This document shows, piece after piece, positions 53,560 to 60,925 of a stretch of 64,000 bases of DNA; position 1 is the stretch's first letter, and each line of letters opens with the position of its first letter. The stretch covers positions 57,289 through 121,288 of the forward strand of contig JBPOIJ010000011.1 in assembly GCA_052034585.1 (NCBI GenBank), written 5' to 3'. Made by a program: the position numbers and the translations under genes. This DNA is from Xiheimicrobium sp052034585 (GTDB lineage Bacteria > Myxococcota > Myxococcia > Myxococcales > Myxococcaceae). Below the pieces are notes generated by a model. The model worked only from the letters and a program-made list of their open reading frames with translations, did no database searches and was not told the origin of the DNA.

Positions 53560-53833
53560 CGTTCGAGATCTGCAAGATCCGACCGGCATTCCCGCGCTCT
53601 GCGTGCTGGGTGCCAACTCGACCTACCTGGGGCGCATTCAGTCACAGCGCGAGAAGCCGCGGCTTCATGCGTGGGAGGCCAGTGGGATGACCCGCGTCGC
53701 GGCCTGCGCTTCGTGCGATCTCGCCGACGCCTGCATGGGCATTCCGAGGCGGTACGTCGAACTGCACGGCGACGCCGAGTTTCATGCGCTCAAGCTGGCT
53801 GGGAAGGGCGAAGGGGACCGCTCCGGGCGCTGA
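53560..53833 (+). pseudogene. C-terminal fragment of a radical SAM-like protein
   Basis: The frame reads SGMTRVAACASCDLADACMG and IPRRYVELHGDAEFHAL, resembling the Cys-rich C-terminal cluster-binding end ('C..C.....C.G.P..Y....G..E') of radical SAM peptide- or lipid-modifying enzymes. The catalytic CxxxCxxC barrel is missing and the upstream boundary is the stop of an unrelated gene. No gene was found in 53834-53979. Confidence 0.5.
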
Positions 53834-53979
53834 AACCCGAGTCTTTTGCTCGACGCAGGGCAGATTCCCTCGTCTGCTCCCAACGAGGGGGCGCGCGGCA
53901 AACCCGAGTCACACGAGGCCTTCGCGAGGGGTCTTGCACACAATGACGCGAATCGCGTCAGCGACCCTGAGGACGTGCC

Positions 53980-55248
53980 ATGCGCTCGATCTGGATTCTC
54001 GTTGCCGGTTTCGCCGTTTTCACCGCGTGTGGTGCTCCACCGCCTCAGGCCGACGGAGGCACGGCCGGCGGCGCCGCGATGGCTGGTGGCATGGCTGGTG
54101 GCGCTGTGATGGCTGGTGGCACGGCCGGTGGCGACGTGATGGCTGGTGGCGCCGCTGGTGGCGCCGTGATGGCTGGTGGCACCGCACTGGGCGGTGGCGC
54201 TGCGACAGGCCTTCCGCGCATCGACTCCATTCAGCCGCAGGTCGTCATGGCAGGGGACCAGATCGCCGTCCTGGGGGCGGGCCTGGTTGGGGTGCAATCG
54301 ATCCGCGTCGACGGCATGGGGCTCTCGGGCGCGACGCTTCCCAGCACCGCCATCAAACCCGGCAGCAGCGCAGCGCTCATGTTGATCAACGCACCTGGGC
54401 TGATCGGCCTTCCACCAGCGGGTGCCCAGGTGACGCTCACCGTCACGACCGGGGCTGGGACTGCGCAGGGCACGTTCACGCTGCTGCCTGGCGTGGCGTC
54501 GTTTCTGACGACGAACACGCTCCTCACTCCACGGGGCATCGTTCCCGGGGGAGCCATTCAGCCAGGCACCAACTACACGCTCACGGTCGACGTGAAGATC
54601 GCCTCGAGCCGCGACCAGATCTTCGACGTCAGTGCGGCGGTCGAAGGGGCCGGCTTCGCGCTCGTCGACGTGCTCCCCGGCACGCTCACGCTCCCTGCCT
54701 CATCGGCGACCACGCCTGTGGTGACGCCGGTCACGGTCACGGTGCGGGCTGGAAGCTCGGGCACGGGCCTGGTCGGGCTCAAGGTGCGCCCGCGAGGCGT
54801 GGCGCAAGACGGCAGCATTCTGGTTCCTCGGGTCGCGCTCGACGTGGGCGCGACGCCCGTCGTGGACGACGGAGTGCTCTTCGGCAACACCCAGGTCGAC
54901 GGCCCTCACGGTCTCGACCCGTCCACCTTCGTTCCGGTCGTCCGTGCGTTCTCTGGTTTCGCGTCGACCCATCCACTCGTTCAACTCGAGTTCGACGTCG
55001 GCGTTCCGGAGGACGCTGGCGTGCTGGCGATCAACGGCGTCACTGCCCCTCCAGGGTGGAATCCGATGGCCTCTGGCCAAGTCAGACTCAACTCGGCAGG
55101 AGCGCTCGCGACCATGAGCATCACCTTCAACCCGACGGTGGCAGACGGTGGCTTCGCCGTTCCCAACGGCGAGTTCTCGTTCGCGGTCGAGAACGCGACC
55201 ACCGGCAAGTCGCGTCCCTTCCGTGGGCAACTGCAGGTGGTTCGCTGA
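53980..55248 (+). CDS. Lipoprotein with decapeptide repeats and IPT/Ig-like domains
   Basis: 422 residues. MRSIWILVAGFAVFTACGA gives lipobox FTAC. Residues 28-73 are decapeptide repeats of the type MAGGxAGGxV. Then come strand-rich modules: PRIDSIQPQVVMAGDQIAVLG is an IPT/TIG-like opening, followed by further Ig-like segments (TNYTLTVDVKIASSRDQIFDV, VTVTVRAGSSGTGLVGLKV). Predicted to be a surface or periplasmic protein with a flexible Gly-rich stalk. Ligand unknown. Confidence 0.72.
   Translation: MRSIWILVAGFAVFTACGAPPPQADGGTAGGAAMAGGMAGGAVMAGGTAGGDVMAGGAAGGAVMAGGTALGGGAATGLPRIDSIQPQVVMAGDQIAVLGAGLVGVQSIRVDGMGLSGATLPSTAIKPGSSAALMLINAPGLIGLPPAGAQVTLTVTTGAGTAQGTFTLLPGVASFLTTNTLLTPRGIVPGGAIQPGTNYTLTVDVKIASSRDQIFDVSAAVEGAGFALVDVLPGTLTLPASSATTPVVTPVTVTVRAGSSGTGLVGLKVRPRGVAQDGSILVPRVALDVGATPVVDDGVLFGNTQVDGPHGLDPSTFVPVVRAFSGFASTHPLVQLEFDVGVPEDAGVLAINGVTAPPGWNPMASGQVRLNSAGALATMSITFNPTVADGGFAVPNGEFSFAVENATTGKSRPFRGQLQVVR
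54079..54198 (+). repeat. 30-bp in-frame tandem repeats encoding MAGGxAGGxV
   Basis: Four consecutive 30-bp units start at 54079, 54109, 54139 and 54169, each beginning ATGGCTGGTGGC; a partial, degenerate unit precedes at 54061. They encode a Met-Ala-Gly-Gly stalk after the lipobox. Near-identity at DNA level suggests recent slippage or recombination. Confidence 0.85.
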
Positions 55249-55266
55249 GGTGCGACGGGTGCTCGC

Positions 55267-55735
55267 TTAGAGCACAGGCAGTCGAACGCCCTCGGCCGCG
55301 GCGTCGTCCTCCGAGAACACCCAGGGCGGCTCTGGCACCGAGTCGAGCTCGTAGAAGCCGCTGCAGAACACCGCGTTGGGGCAGGTGAAGCACACCGGCG
55401 TCTTCACGCGCCGCTCGCCGAGGTACTTCGCCAGGTTCACCTCTTCGTTGTTCACGAAGATCATGTGGCGCTCGAGCCACCACCACCAGCGACACGTCGC
55501 CAGCCGCGGCCGTGCGCTGCAGCACGTCGGGCACTGGGGCGCCGAGCACCGCGCGGCCCTCGACCCAGGTGAGCGTCGAGCCCGGCAGCGCGAAGGCGTC
55601 GACCAGGACGACGTCGTGGCCCTGGCCTCGCAGCACCACCGCGAGCTGAACGGCGCCGAGATCGGAGCAGTACGGGTAGTCGATGAAGTCGCGCGCCACC
55701 GAGACCGGCCCGTGGACGACGAGGACTCGGCTCAT
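55267..55735 (-). pseudogene. Radical SAM protein gene with large internal deletion
   Basis: The ATG at 55735 opens MSRVLVVHGPVSVARDFIDY and DLGAVQLAVVLRGQGHDVVL, the N-terminal cobalamin-binding-like domain of B12-type radical SAM proteins. From about 55464 a different frame gives MIFVNNEEVNLAKYLGERR and CFTCPNAVFCSGFYELD, a typical C-terminal end of the same kind of protein. The radical SAM barrel between them, some 300 residues, is absent and the frame shifts at the junction near 55465-55490, so no functional product is expected. Confidence 0.6.
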
Positions 55736-55755
55736 TCGGCGCGTTGCTCCAAAGC

Positions 55756-56191
55756 GATGGCCTGCGCGGGCCGAGCCGCGGGTGCCATCAAGGTGCGCTC
55801 GATCGGCGTGTCGATTCACGATCGCCCGCGCGCTGGCCGCCTCGCCGAGGACTCGCCGCTCGACCTGTTCATGATCCGCTACAACGCCGCGCACCCCGGC
55901 GCCGAGAAGGACATCTTCCCGCACCTCGAGAAGCGCAAGCCGTCGGTCATCGCGTACACGGCGACGGCGTGGCGAAAGCTGCTCAAGCCGCCCAAGGGCT
56001 GGACCGGCCCGACGATGACGGCCGGTGACTGCTACCGCTTCTGCTTGTCGAACCCGAACATCGACGTCGTGCTCCAGGGCCCGGCCTCGGCGCAGCAGTT
56101 CGACGAGAACTTCAAGGCCGTCGAGAAGGGCCCGCTCTCGGAGGACGAGGCGAAGTGGATGCGGGAGTACGGCCGGCTGGCGCACGGCTGA
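55756..56191 (+). pseudogene. C-terminal remnant of an aldo/keto reductase
   Basis: About 145 residues read KVRSIGVSIHDRPRAGRLAE, LDLFMIRYNAAHPGAEKDIF, RKPSVIAYTATAWRKLL, NPNIDVVLQGPASAQQFDEN. This matches the last third of an aldo/keto reductase (C-terminal TIM-barrel strands and the cofactor-binding loop). The catalytic Asp/Tyr/Lys/His part is missing, and the 5' end abuts the start of the radical SAM remnant on the other strand. An in-frame ATG upstream could give a short non-functional protein. Confidence 0.65.
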
Positions 56192-56211
56192 GCCGCTCGT
56201 TAGCCAGGCGC

Positions 56212-56562
56212 ATGGCTTCGTCTTCCCCGCTCGTCATCGGCACGCCCGAGACGCTCGACGCGCAGATCGCTGCGCCCGACGACACCTTGGTCGTCGTCTC
56301 CTTCTGGGGCCCGCAGTGCCCGAACTGCGAGGTCTTCGCGCGCGACCTGCCCGAGCTGCTCGAGGCGCTGCCGCCCAACGTCACGCTGGTGAAGACCAAC
56401 GCCTACGAGCACCCCGAGCTCGCCCGCCGCTTCGCGCTCTTCGGCATCCCCGGCTTCGTGCTGTTCAAGGGCGGGAAGAAGCTGGGAATGATGCGGCAGT
56501 ACTACGGGCGCGACTACTGGCAGGCGGTGATCGACGAGAAGGCCGCCGTCACGGGCAACTGA
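56212..56562 (+). CDS. Thioredoxin-like protein
   Basis: 116 residues from the ATG at 56212. The thioredoxin fold is complete: VVSFWGPQCPNCEVFARDLP with active-site CPNC (about residues 39-42) and the cis-Pro strand FGIPGFVLFKGGKK. There is no signal peptide, so a cytoplasmic disulfide reductase is likely. The CPNC dipeptide differs from the CGPC of standard thioredoxin and may shift the redox potential. The last 14 bases overlap the convergent Cys-rich lipoprotein gene. Confidence 0.9.
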   Translation: MASSSPLVIGTPETLDAQIAAPDDTLVVVSFWGPQCPNCEVFARDLPELLEALPPNVTLVKTNAYEHPELARRFALFGIPGFVLFKGGKKLGMMRQYYGRDYWQAVIDEKAAVTGN

Positions 56563-57895
56563 CCGCCGGCGCGCACAGCCCCGTCGTCGTGTCGCAGACG
56601 CCAGATTGGCAGAAGGCGTTGCCCGTGTACGTGCTCCCGTTCATCGAGATGCGGCACGAAGACCCGACGGGGACGTCACGCGGCGCGAAGCACTTCCCCG
56701 CGCTGCAGAGCGACGGATAGGCGCATTCATCACCGGTCGTGCAGGCGTCGCCGTGCTGCTTCTGAAAACGGGGGACGCAGGAGCACGCCGCTCCGCCGTC
56801 CGTCGCGAGCACTGCCTTCAAGTTCACGGTGGCGCACGACGGCGTCCCACCCACGACGAAGTTGCACGCGGTCGGCGACAACGACGCGGTGCACAGCCCG
56901 GCGTCGGCGCCAGGCGACGCGGAGAGACAGAAGGCGTCGCGGCACTCGCCTGAGCACGGAGCGCCGACGGTCGGCAGCTCGACACACCGCGAGCCGGACA
57001 CGGCTCTCGAGCAGCTGAGGCCCGCGAGACAGGTGCCGAAGAGGTTGCCATCACACCACGCGCCCACGTCCCCACGAGGACGACACACGCCGCCATCACC
57101 GGGGTCGGCGCACGTGAGGTGTCCACGGCAGTCGTAGGCGCGGGCGTTGCGGGCGCACCGGGAGCCCTCCGCGAGGAACTCACCACACTGAAACCCGCCA
57201 TCACCGGGGAGACAGCCGAGCGGCGTGCGACAGCTCGTGTTGAACGGGCACACCTCACCGGGACCCTTCTTCGGGACACAGCGCGACTGGGTGCACTCGA
57301 AGTCGGCGCCGCACAACGTGTGAACGCCATCGCACGGCTGCTGCGCGCCGACGACGCACCGCGAGATGCCTGGATACGAAACGAGGCTCCCGCACTGAGG
57401 AACCGAGAAGACCCACGACGGCGGACCAAGCTGGATGCTGTTCGGCCGGTTGACGACGCTCGCGCAGGGAATTGACCCGAGCGCCTGTGCGCACCCCACC
57501 GCCCCCGCGAGATCGACCGTCGCGCCGAGGTAGGGAGCGACCTCCTGCAGCCCGAAGATCTGGTCGGAGCGGCACGCGCTGCCAGAGACGTACAGCCGCC
57601 CCTGTTCAGGCTCGCAGCGCGTAAGGGCCGCGCAGATCGCGTCTGCGAGCATCGTCACTCCGGCGTTCGTCGCCGTGCCCCCTCCAGCGCTCCCGCCACC
57701 GAAAGTGGCCGTGCCGCCCGACGCGCCGTTCCCTCCGAGGCCGACGCCGAGGCCACCTCCGACGGATCCACCCACGACGCACCTGCCGCTCACGCACGAA
57801 TCACCGCTCACGCAGTCGAGCGAGCTCGAGCAGGTCTTCACGGGCGGAGAACACCCCAACAACATCGAGACGACGACGAGCGCAGACGATCGCAT
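56549..57895 (-). CDS. Cys-rich lipoprotein
   Basis: 448 residues. MRSSALVVVSMLLGCSP gives lipobox MLLGC. A first four-Cys module (CSSSLDCVSGDSCVSGRC), a Gly-rich linker, and then a long body with more than 35 Cys in repeated patterns (CGADFECTQSRCVP, CPFNTSCRTPLGC, CDGNLFGTCLAGLSC, CTTGDECAYPSLCSAGKC). The spacing resembles Dickkopf/EGF-like disulfide modules typical of myxobacterial surface proteins. Role unknown; folding would need periplasmic disulfide formation. No catalytic motif seen. Confidence 0.78.
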   Translation of the reverse strand: MRSSALVVVSMLLGCSPPVKTCSSSLDCVSGDSCVSGRCVVGGSVGGGLGVGLGGNGASGGTATFGGGSAGGGTATNAGVTMLADAICAALTRCEPEQGRLYVSGSACRSDQIFGLQEVAPYLGATVDLAGAVGCAQALGSIPCASVVNRPNSIQLGPPSWVFSVPQCGSLVSYPGISRCVVGAQQPCDGVHTLCGADFECTQSRCVPKKGPGEVCPFNTSCRTPLGCLPGDGGFQCGEFLAEGSRCARNARAYDCRGHLTCADPGDGGVCRPRGDVGAWCDGNLFGTCLAGLSCSRAVSGSRCVELPTVGAPCSGECRDAFCLSASPGADAGLCTASLSPTACNFVVGGTPSCATVNLKAVLATDGGAACSCVPRFQKQHGDACTTGDECAYPSLCSAGKCFAPRDVPVGSSCRISMNGSTYTGNAFCQSGVCDTTTGLCAPAVSCP

Positions 57896-57938
57896 CGGCC
57901 GAGCGCTCTACACCAAACCGGTGTGTAGGGTGCCGCGC

Positions 57939-58086
57939 ATGTTTCGGGTCGTCCTCGCCGCGCTCGTGCTCCTCGCAGGGTGTCGCATCGAGACGGCCGC
58001 GCCGCAGTCGAGCGGCGTGGTCGCGAGCGACGGGGCCCCGCACGGCGACGTGTGGGTCTACACCTCGATGTACCGCCACGTGATGG
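57939..58086 (+). pseudogene. N-terminal remnant of a solute-binding lipoprotein
   Basis: From the ATG at 57939, MFRVVLAALVLLAGCRIE is a lipoprotein signal, and GDVWVYTSMYRHV matches the start of iron/polyamine-type extracellular solute-binding proteins. Coding similarity ends there; the DNA then enters a transposase relic on the other strand. Confidence 0.5.
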
Positions 58087-58203
58087 CGAGACGTTGGACG
58101 CCGTGTCGAGAGACCTCGACACGTCGCCTTTCAAGAGCCTCAGCACCGCCTCCATCTTCCGCTTCGACGAGAAGCGTCCTCGGTCTTCCTTCTGCTTCGC
58201 CAT
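58080..58203 (-). pseudogene. N-terminal remnant of a transposase helix-turn-helix protein (IS3 OrfA-like)
   Basis: From the ATG at 58203 the minus strand reads MAKQKEDRGRFSSKRKMEAV and LRLLKGD, then in a second frame EVSRHGVQRLAITWRYIE. Joined, these give the N-terminal helix-turn-helix of IS3-type OrfA or related transposases ('RKMEAVLRLLRGE....SRELGVTAARL..WR'). The frameshift and missing remainder mark it as a relic. The rest of 57896-58326 carries nothing else recognisable. Confidence 0.5.
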
Positions 58204-58326
58204 CATCACCACCTCCAGAGGCGAGCTTCGCCCCAGTGAGGTGTCTCAAGAAACCGTCATGCGGGGGACCGGGCTACTGCTGCTCCTTGTGTACGGCCCC
58301 CTGGCGTGGGAAGGGTTCGTCCGCCG

Positions 58327-59244
58327 ATGCCCGACAGTCCGATCAAATCGACCGAGGTATACCGAATCCTGCGCCGCACGATGAAGCGCTGGGCAGAGAC
58401 CTCGGGCTTTCAGCCGCACAAGAACGGCGCTTTGTGGTCCAAGGACCTGGGGCCACGCGGCACGCTTTTCTTCTGGTTTCAATGCAACAAGTTCGGCTGG
58501 CAGCCGTATGGCGGAGAATTCACCCTCGAGTTCGAGCTTTCGAACCGCGGGGCGCCCCATGGCCCTGACATGAACAGCCGCGAACGGTTCAGCTGGTTGC
58601 TCGAGCCCAAGCGCGATTTCGGCGTTCTGCTCGCGCAGCAGAACGCGGTTATCCGAAAACTGCCGCCACCGGGCCCCGATCCGATTGGCATTGGTGACGA
58701 GCAGTGGGCAGAGAACTTTCAGCCCATCTCTTGCGTCAACCAAAATTTCTGGATGCGCTACTACGAGAGGGTGGATATCGAACTCTGGTGGACAGAGTTC
58801 CTTTGTCCCCGTTTCGAGCGAATGATGGAGCGATTTCTCGAGGGAGACCCCTTGGCGCCTGGTTTCACCACGCACGAAGCTCGCGAGGTGTCGTTGCGCA
58901 TGGCCTCTCGCTCCTGGCTCCTGCTGGTTCCCCAGACAGGTGCAGATCCGCTGCGGTTGGCCCTTGAGGAGCTGAACCCCACCGGTCCCGCCGCGTTCAT
59001 TCTGCACGCAAGGACCGGCGAACACCTCTTCGAACTGGGAGAAGCACCGGAAATCACCACCCATCGCTCTCCGGCGGGCACGGCCCATCGCATCAAGTGC
59101 AAGGTTACACAAGCCGGTCGGCATGAATTGATCGCCGCGCTCAAGGGGCCTCCCACCCAGGAACCGCGCAGCTCGGATGCCTTCGGGGCATTGAAGCTGT
59201 GGATACTTGCTCCCGCCAGCTCAGCCGCAGTTCCCCCCGCATAG
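58327..59244 (+). CDS. Hypothetical protein (DUF4304-like start)
   Basis: 305 residues from the ATG at 58327; a start seven codons earlier is possible. The first 75 residues (IKSTEVYRILRRTMKRWAET, GALWSKDLGPRGTLFFWFQ, GGEFTLEFELS) resemble the 'L...L...GF....WY.....G....F..Q.S.....F.....' layout of DUF4304-type proteins; the rest, with WWTEFLCPRFERMMERFLEG, is unknown. No signal or transmembrane segment. The 3' end runs into an IS5 relic, so its last 20 residues may be altered. Confidence 0.55.
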   Translation: MPDSPIKSTEVYRILRRTMKRWAETSGFQPHKNGALWSKDLGPRGTLFFWFQCNKFGWQPYGGEFTLEFELSNRGAPHGPDMNSRERFSWLLEPKRDFGVLLAQQNAVIRKLPPPGPDPIGIGDEQWAENFQPISCVNQNFWMRYYERVDIELWWTEFLCPRFERMMERFLEGDPLAPGFTTHEAREVSLRMASRSWLLLVPQTGADPLRLALEELNPTGPAAFILHARTGEHLFELGEAPEITTHRSPAGTAHRIKCKVTQAGRHELIAALKGPPTQEPRSSDAFGALKLWILAPASSAAVPPA

Positions 59245-59399
59245 GGGCTCGTACGATGCCTTGCCCACGACGGTCGGGGGCAGGCTGGTTTCTGCCATCA
59301 GAAGCTGCGCTGCGTCGCAGCCTGCGATAGCCGGATGTCGCGCAGAAAGGGAGAAACGAGGCCATCGGTCGTGGCGCGGGCCATCCGTCCCCAGGGTTT

Positions 59400-59599
59400 C
59401 TACCCCACCCCAAAATGCAGCCCCGCATCGCCAACTGCTCGCTCCGCACCGAGTGCAACGCCATCAACAGCGTCGCCTTCAACAGCCGCTCGGGCGGGAT
59501 GCTGTGCCGACCTCGCTTGCTGTACATCTTGTCGAACACCGGCGAGAGCTCGCGCAGGGCCAGGCCATCGCGGCGGCCACGGGGAAACTCGAGGTGCAC
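59400..59599 (-). pseudogene. N-terminal remnant of an IS5-like (IS4 superfamily) transposase
   Basis: The minus-strand frame contains LRELSPVFDKMYSKRGRHSI and PPERLLKATLLMALHSVRSE, the conserved N-terminal domain of IS5-family transposases. It diverges after QLAMRG, and the DDE catalytic part is absent. The rest of 59245-59643 has no gene. Confidence 0.7.
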
Positions 59600-59643
59600 C
59601 TCGAACTACCATGCACGCCAGAGAAGGTATTGAAGGCGCTATC

Positions 59644-60264
59644 GTGACAACAAAACCAGTCTCCTCCAAGCCCGTGGTCGGAAAGAGCTTCGACTCCGTT
59701 GACTTCACCGGAGAAGACTTTGACGGTGTCATCTTCGAACAGGCCACTTTCAGGAATTGCCTCTTCGAGAAGGGTCGATCCCGTCACCTCGGGCTCTTTC
59801 GGTGCAGCTTCTTCGCCTGCACGTTCAATGCGTTTGATTTCCGAGGAATTGCGATTGGAGCCCAAGGAGGGCGCTTCGAGGGGTGCAAGTTCTCGAAGTG
59901 CAACTTCTCTGGAAGGCACTTCGAGCAACCTCATTTCGAGACGTGCTCTTTCCTGAGCTGCAACTGGAAAGGCGCAAACCTCAATGACGCGTCCTTTTCG
60001 GGATGCACGTTCGTCGGGAAGCTCGAGGATGTGACTTTCAATGGGATGTATCACCGAGCCTCGACGGGCTACCCACCACTAGACCGCGTCGACTTCTCGC
60101 GAGCGAAGCTGGGTGACTTCGTCAGCTTTGAAAAATGCGACCTGACGAACTCGATTCCGCCCAATGGACATTCTTTCGAGGAGCTTCTCTACCAACTCTA
60201 CGAGAGTCGTCGTGACGTCTTGAGCACCGGGTCGCGCGACCGAATAGTCATCGAAGGTCCCTGA
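59644..60264 (+). CDS. Pentapeptide-repeat-like protein
   Basis: 206 residues from a GTG at 59644 that has GAAGG seven bases upstream. Residues about 18-130 show five-residue periodicity with central Phe (SVDFTGEDFDGVIFEQATF, RNCLFEKG, GGRFEGCKFSKCNFSGRHF, ETCSFLSCNWKGANLNDASF), the right-handed quadrilateral helix of pentapeptide-repeat proteins, with a Cys-rich flavour. Some such proteins mimic DNA and guard gyrase; no direct clue to role here. Codon use is less GC-biased than average for the window, suggesting transfer. The 3' end overlaps a minus-strand TPR remnant. Confidence 0.7.
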   Translation: MTTKPVSSKPVVGKSFDSVDFTGEDFDGVIFEQATFRNCLFEKGRSRHLGLFRCSFFACTFNAFDFRGIAIGAQGGRFEGCKFSKCNFSGRHFEQPHFETCSFLSCNWKGANLNDASFSGCTFVGKLEDVTFNGMYHRASTGYPPLDRVDFSRAKLGDFVSFEKCDLTNSIPPNGHSFEELLYQLYESRRDVLSTGSRDRIVIEGP

Positions 60265-60490
60265 AAGCTGATGACCTGCTCAGGGCCCCGACACCGCCCC
60301 TCGAAAAACCGAACCATCCGCCTCAGTTCCTCATTCTCCGGAGCCGCCCGCGCGGCCTCTCTCGCCAACGCCCTCGCCCGCTCCAGGTTCCCCATTCTGA
60401 AGAAATGTTCGGCGGCCATCCGCTACACGGATGCATCACCTTGACCAGCAGCCAGGGCAGCATCCACCGCTGGGGTCAGCTCGCTCGCAG
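60198..60490 (-). pseudogene. TPR-protein remnant interrupted by an amber codon
   Basis: Minus-strand translation runs FPASELTPAVDAALAAGQGD-ASV, then a TAG at 60423-60425, then RMAAEHFFRMGNLERARALA and REAARAAPENEELRRMVRFF. The two halves form one continuous tetratricopeptide-type helix pair, so the stop is a lesion in an old gene. The tail after 60265 reads into the pentapeptide gene's 3' end. Confidence 0.5.
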
Positions 60491-60895
60491 GGAACCGCCG
60501 ACGCCGGTCGCGAGCACGCCATTGGCTACGTGGTCGACTCGAACGGCCCGCCGTACAACTCGCTCGAGATCGACGTGTACTGGGCGTTCACGGGCATGAC
60601 GACAGGCGTGGTGATTCCCGGCGTGCGCGACCTCGCGCTCGAGCCCGATTACAGCACCTGCACTGCGTGCGTCGTCGTTCGCGAGAACTGCCCCGACCTC
60701 GACTCGTGCGAGCGGGCCTACTTCGCGCGCGCCGGCACCATCGACCTTGTGAACATCAGCCGTGACTTCACCGGCACCTTCAACGCCACGTTGTCGAACG
60801 TGCGCCTCGAGCAATGGCGACTCGGTGCAGACCAACCGATGCCCGACGGTGGCTGCATTCAACTGAACGGCGCCACCATCAACCGGCCGTACTGA
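60488..60895 (+). pseudogene. Secreted lipoprotein missing its N-terminus
   Basis: The frame carries NSLEIDVYWAFTGMTTGVVI, CTACVVVRENCPDLDSCERAY, FARAGTIDLVNISRDFTGTF and GGCIQLNGATINRPY. This is the layout of a family of myxobacterial secreted lipoproteins with paired Cys (CTAC, C....DSC). No signal peptide precedes it; the 5' end joins the TPR remnant near 60490. An ATG at 60431 is in frame but leads with unrelated residues. Confidence 0.55.
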
Positions 60896-60925
60896 GTCAC
60901 ATGCGAAGGCGCTGCTGCGCCCCGG

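Noticed and set aside
54061..54198. Repeat array considered as a CRISPR
   Set aside because: Units are contiguous, in frame, and have no spacers; they encode a Gly-rich stalk.
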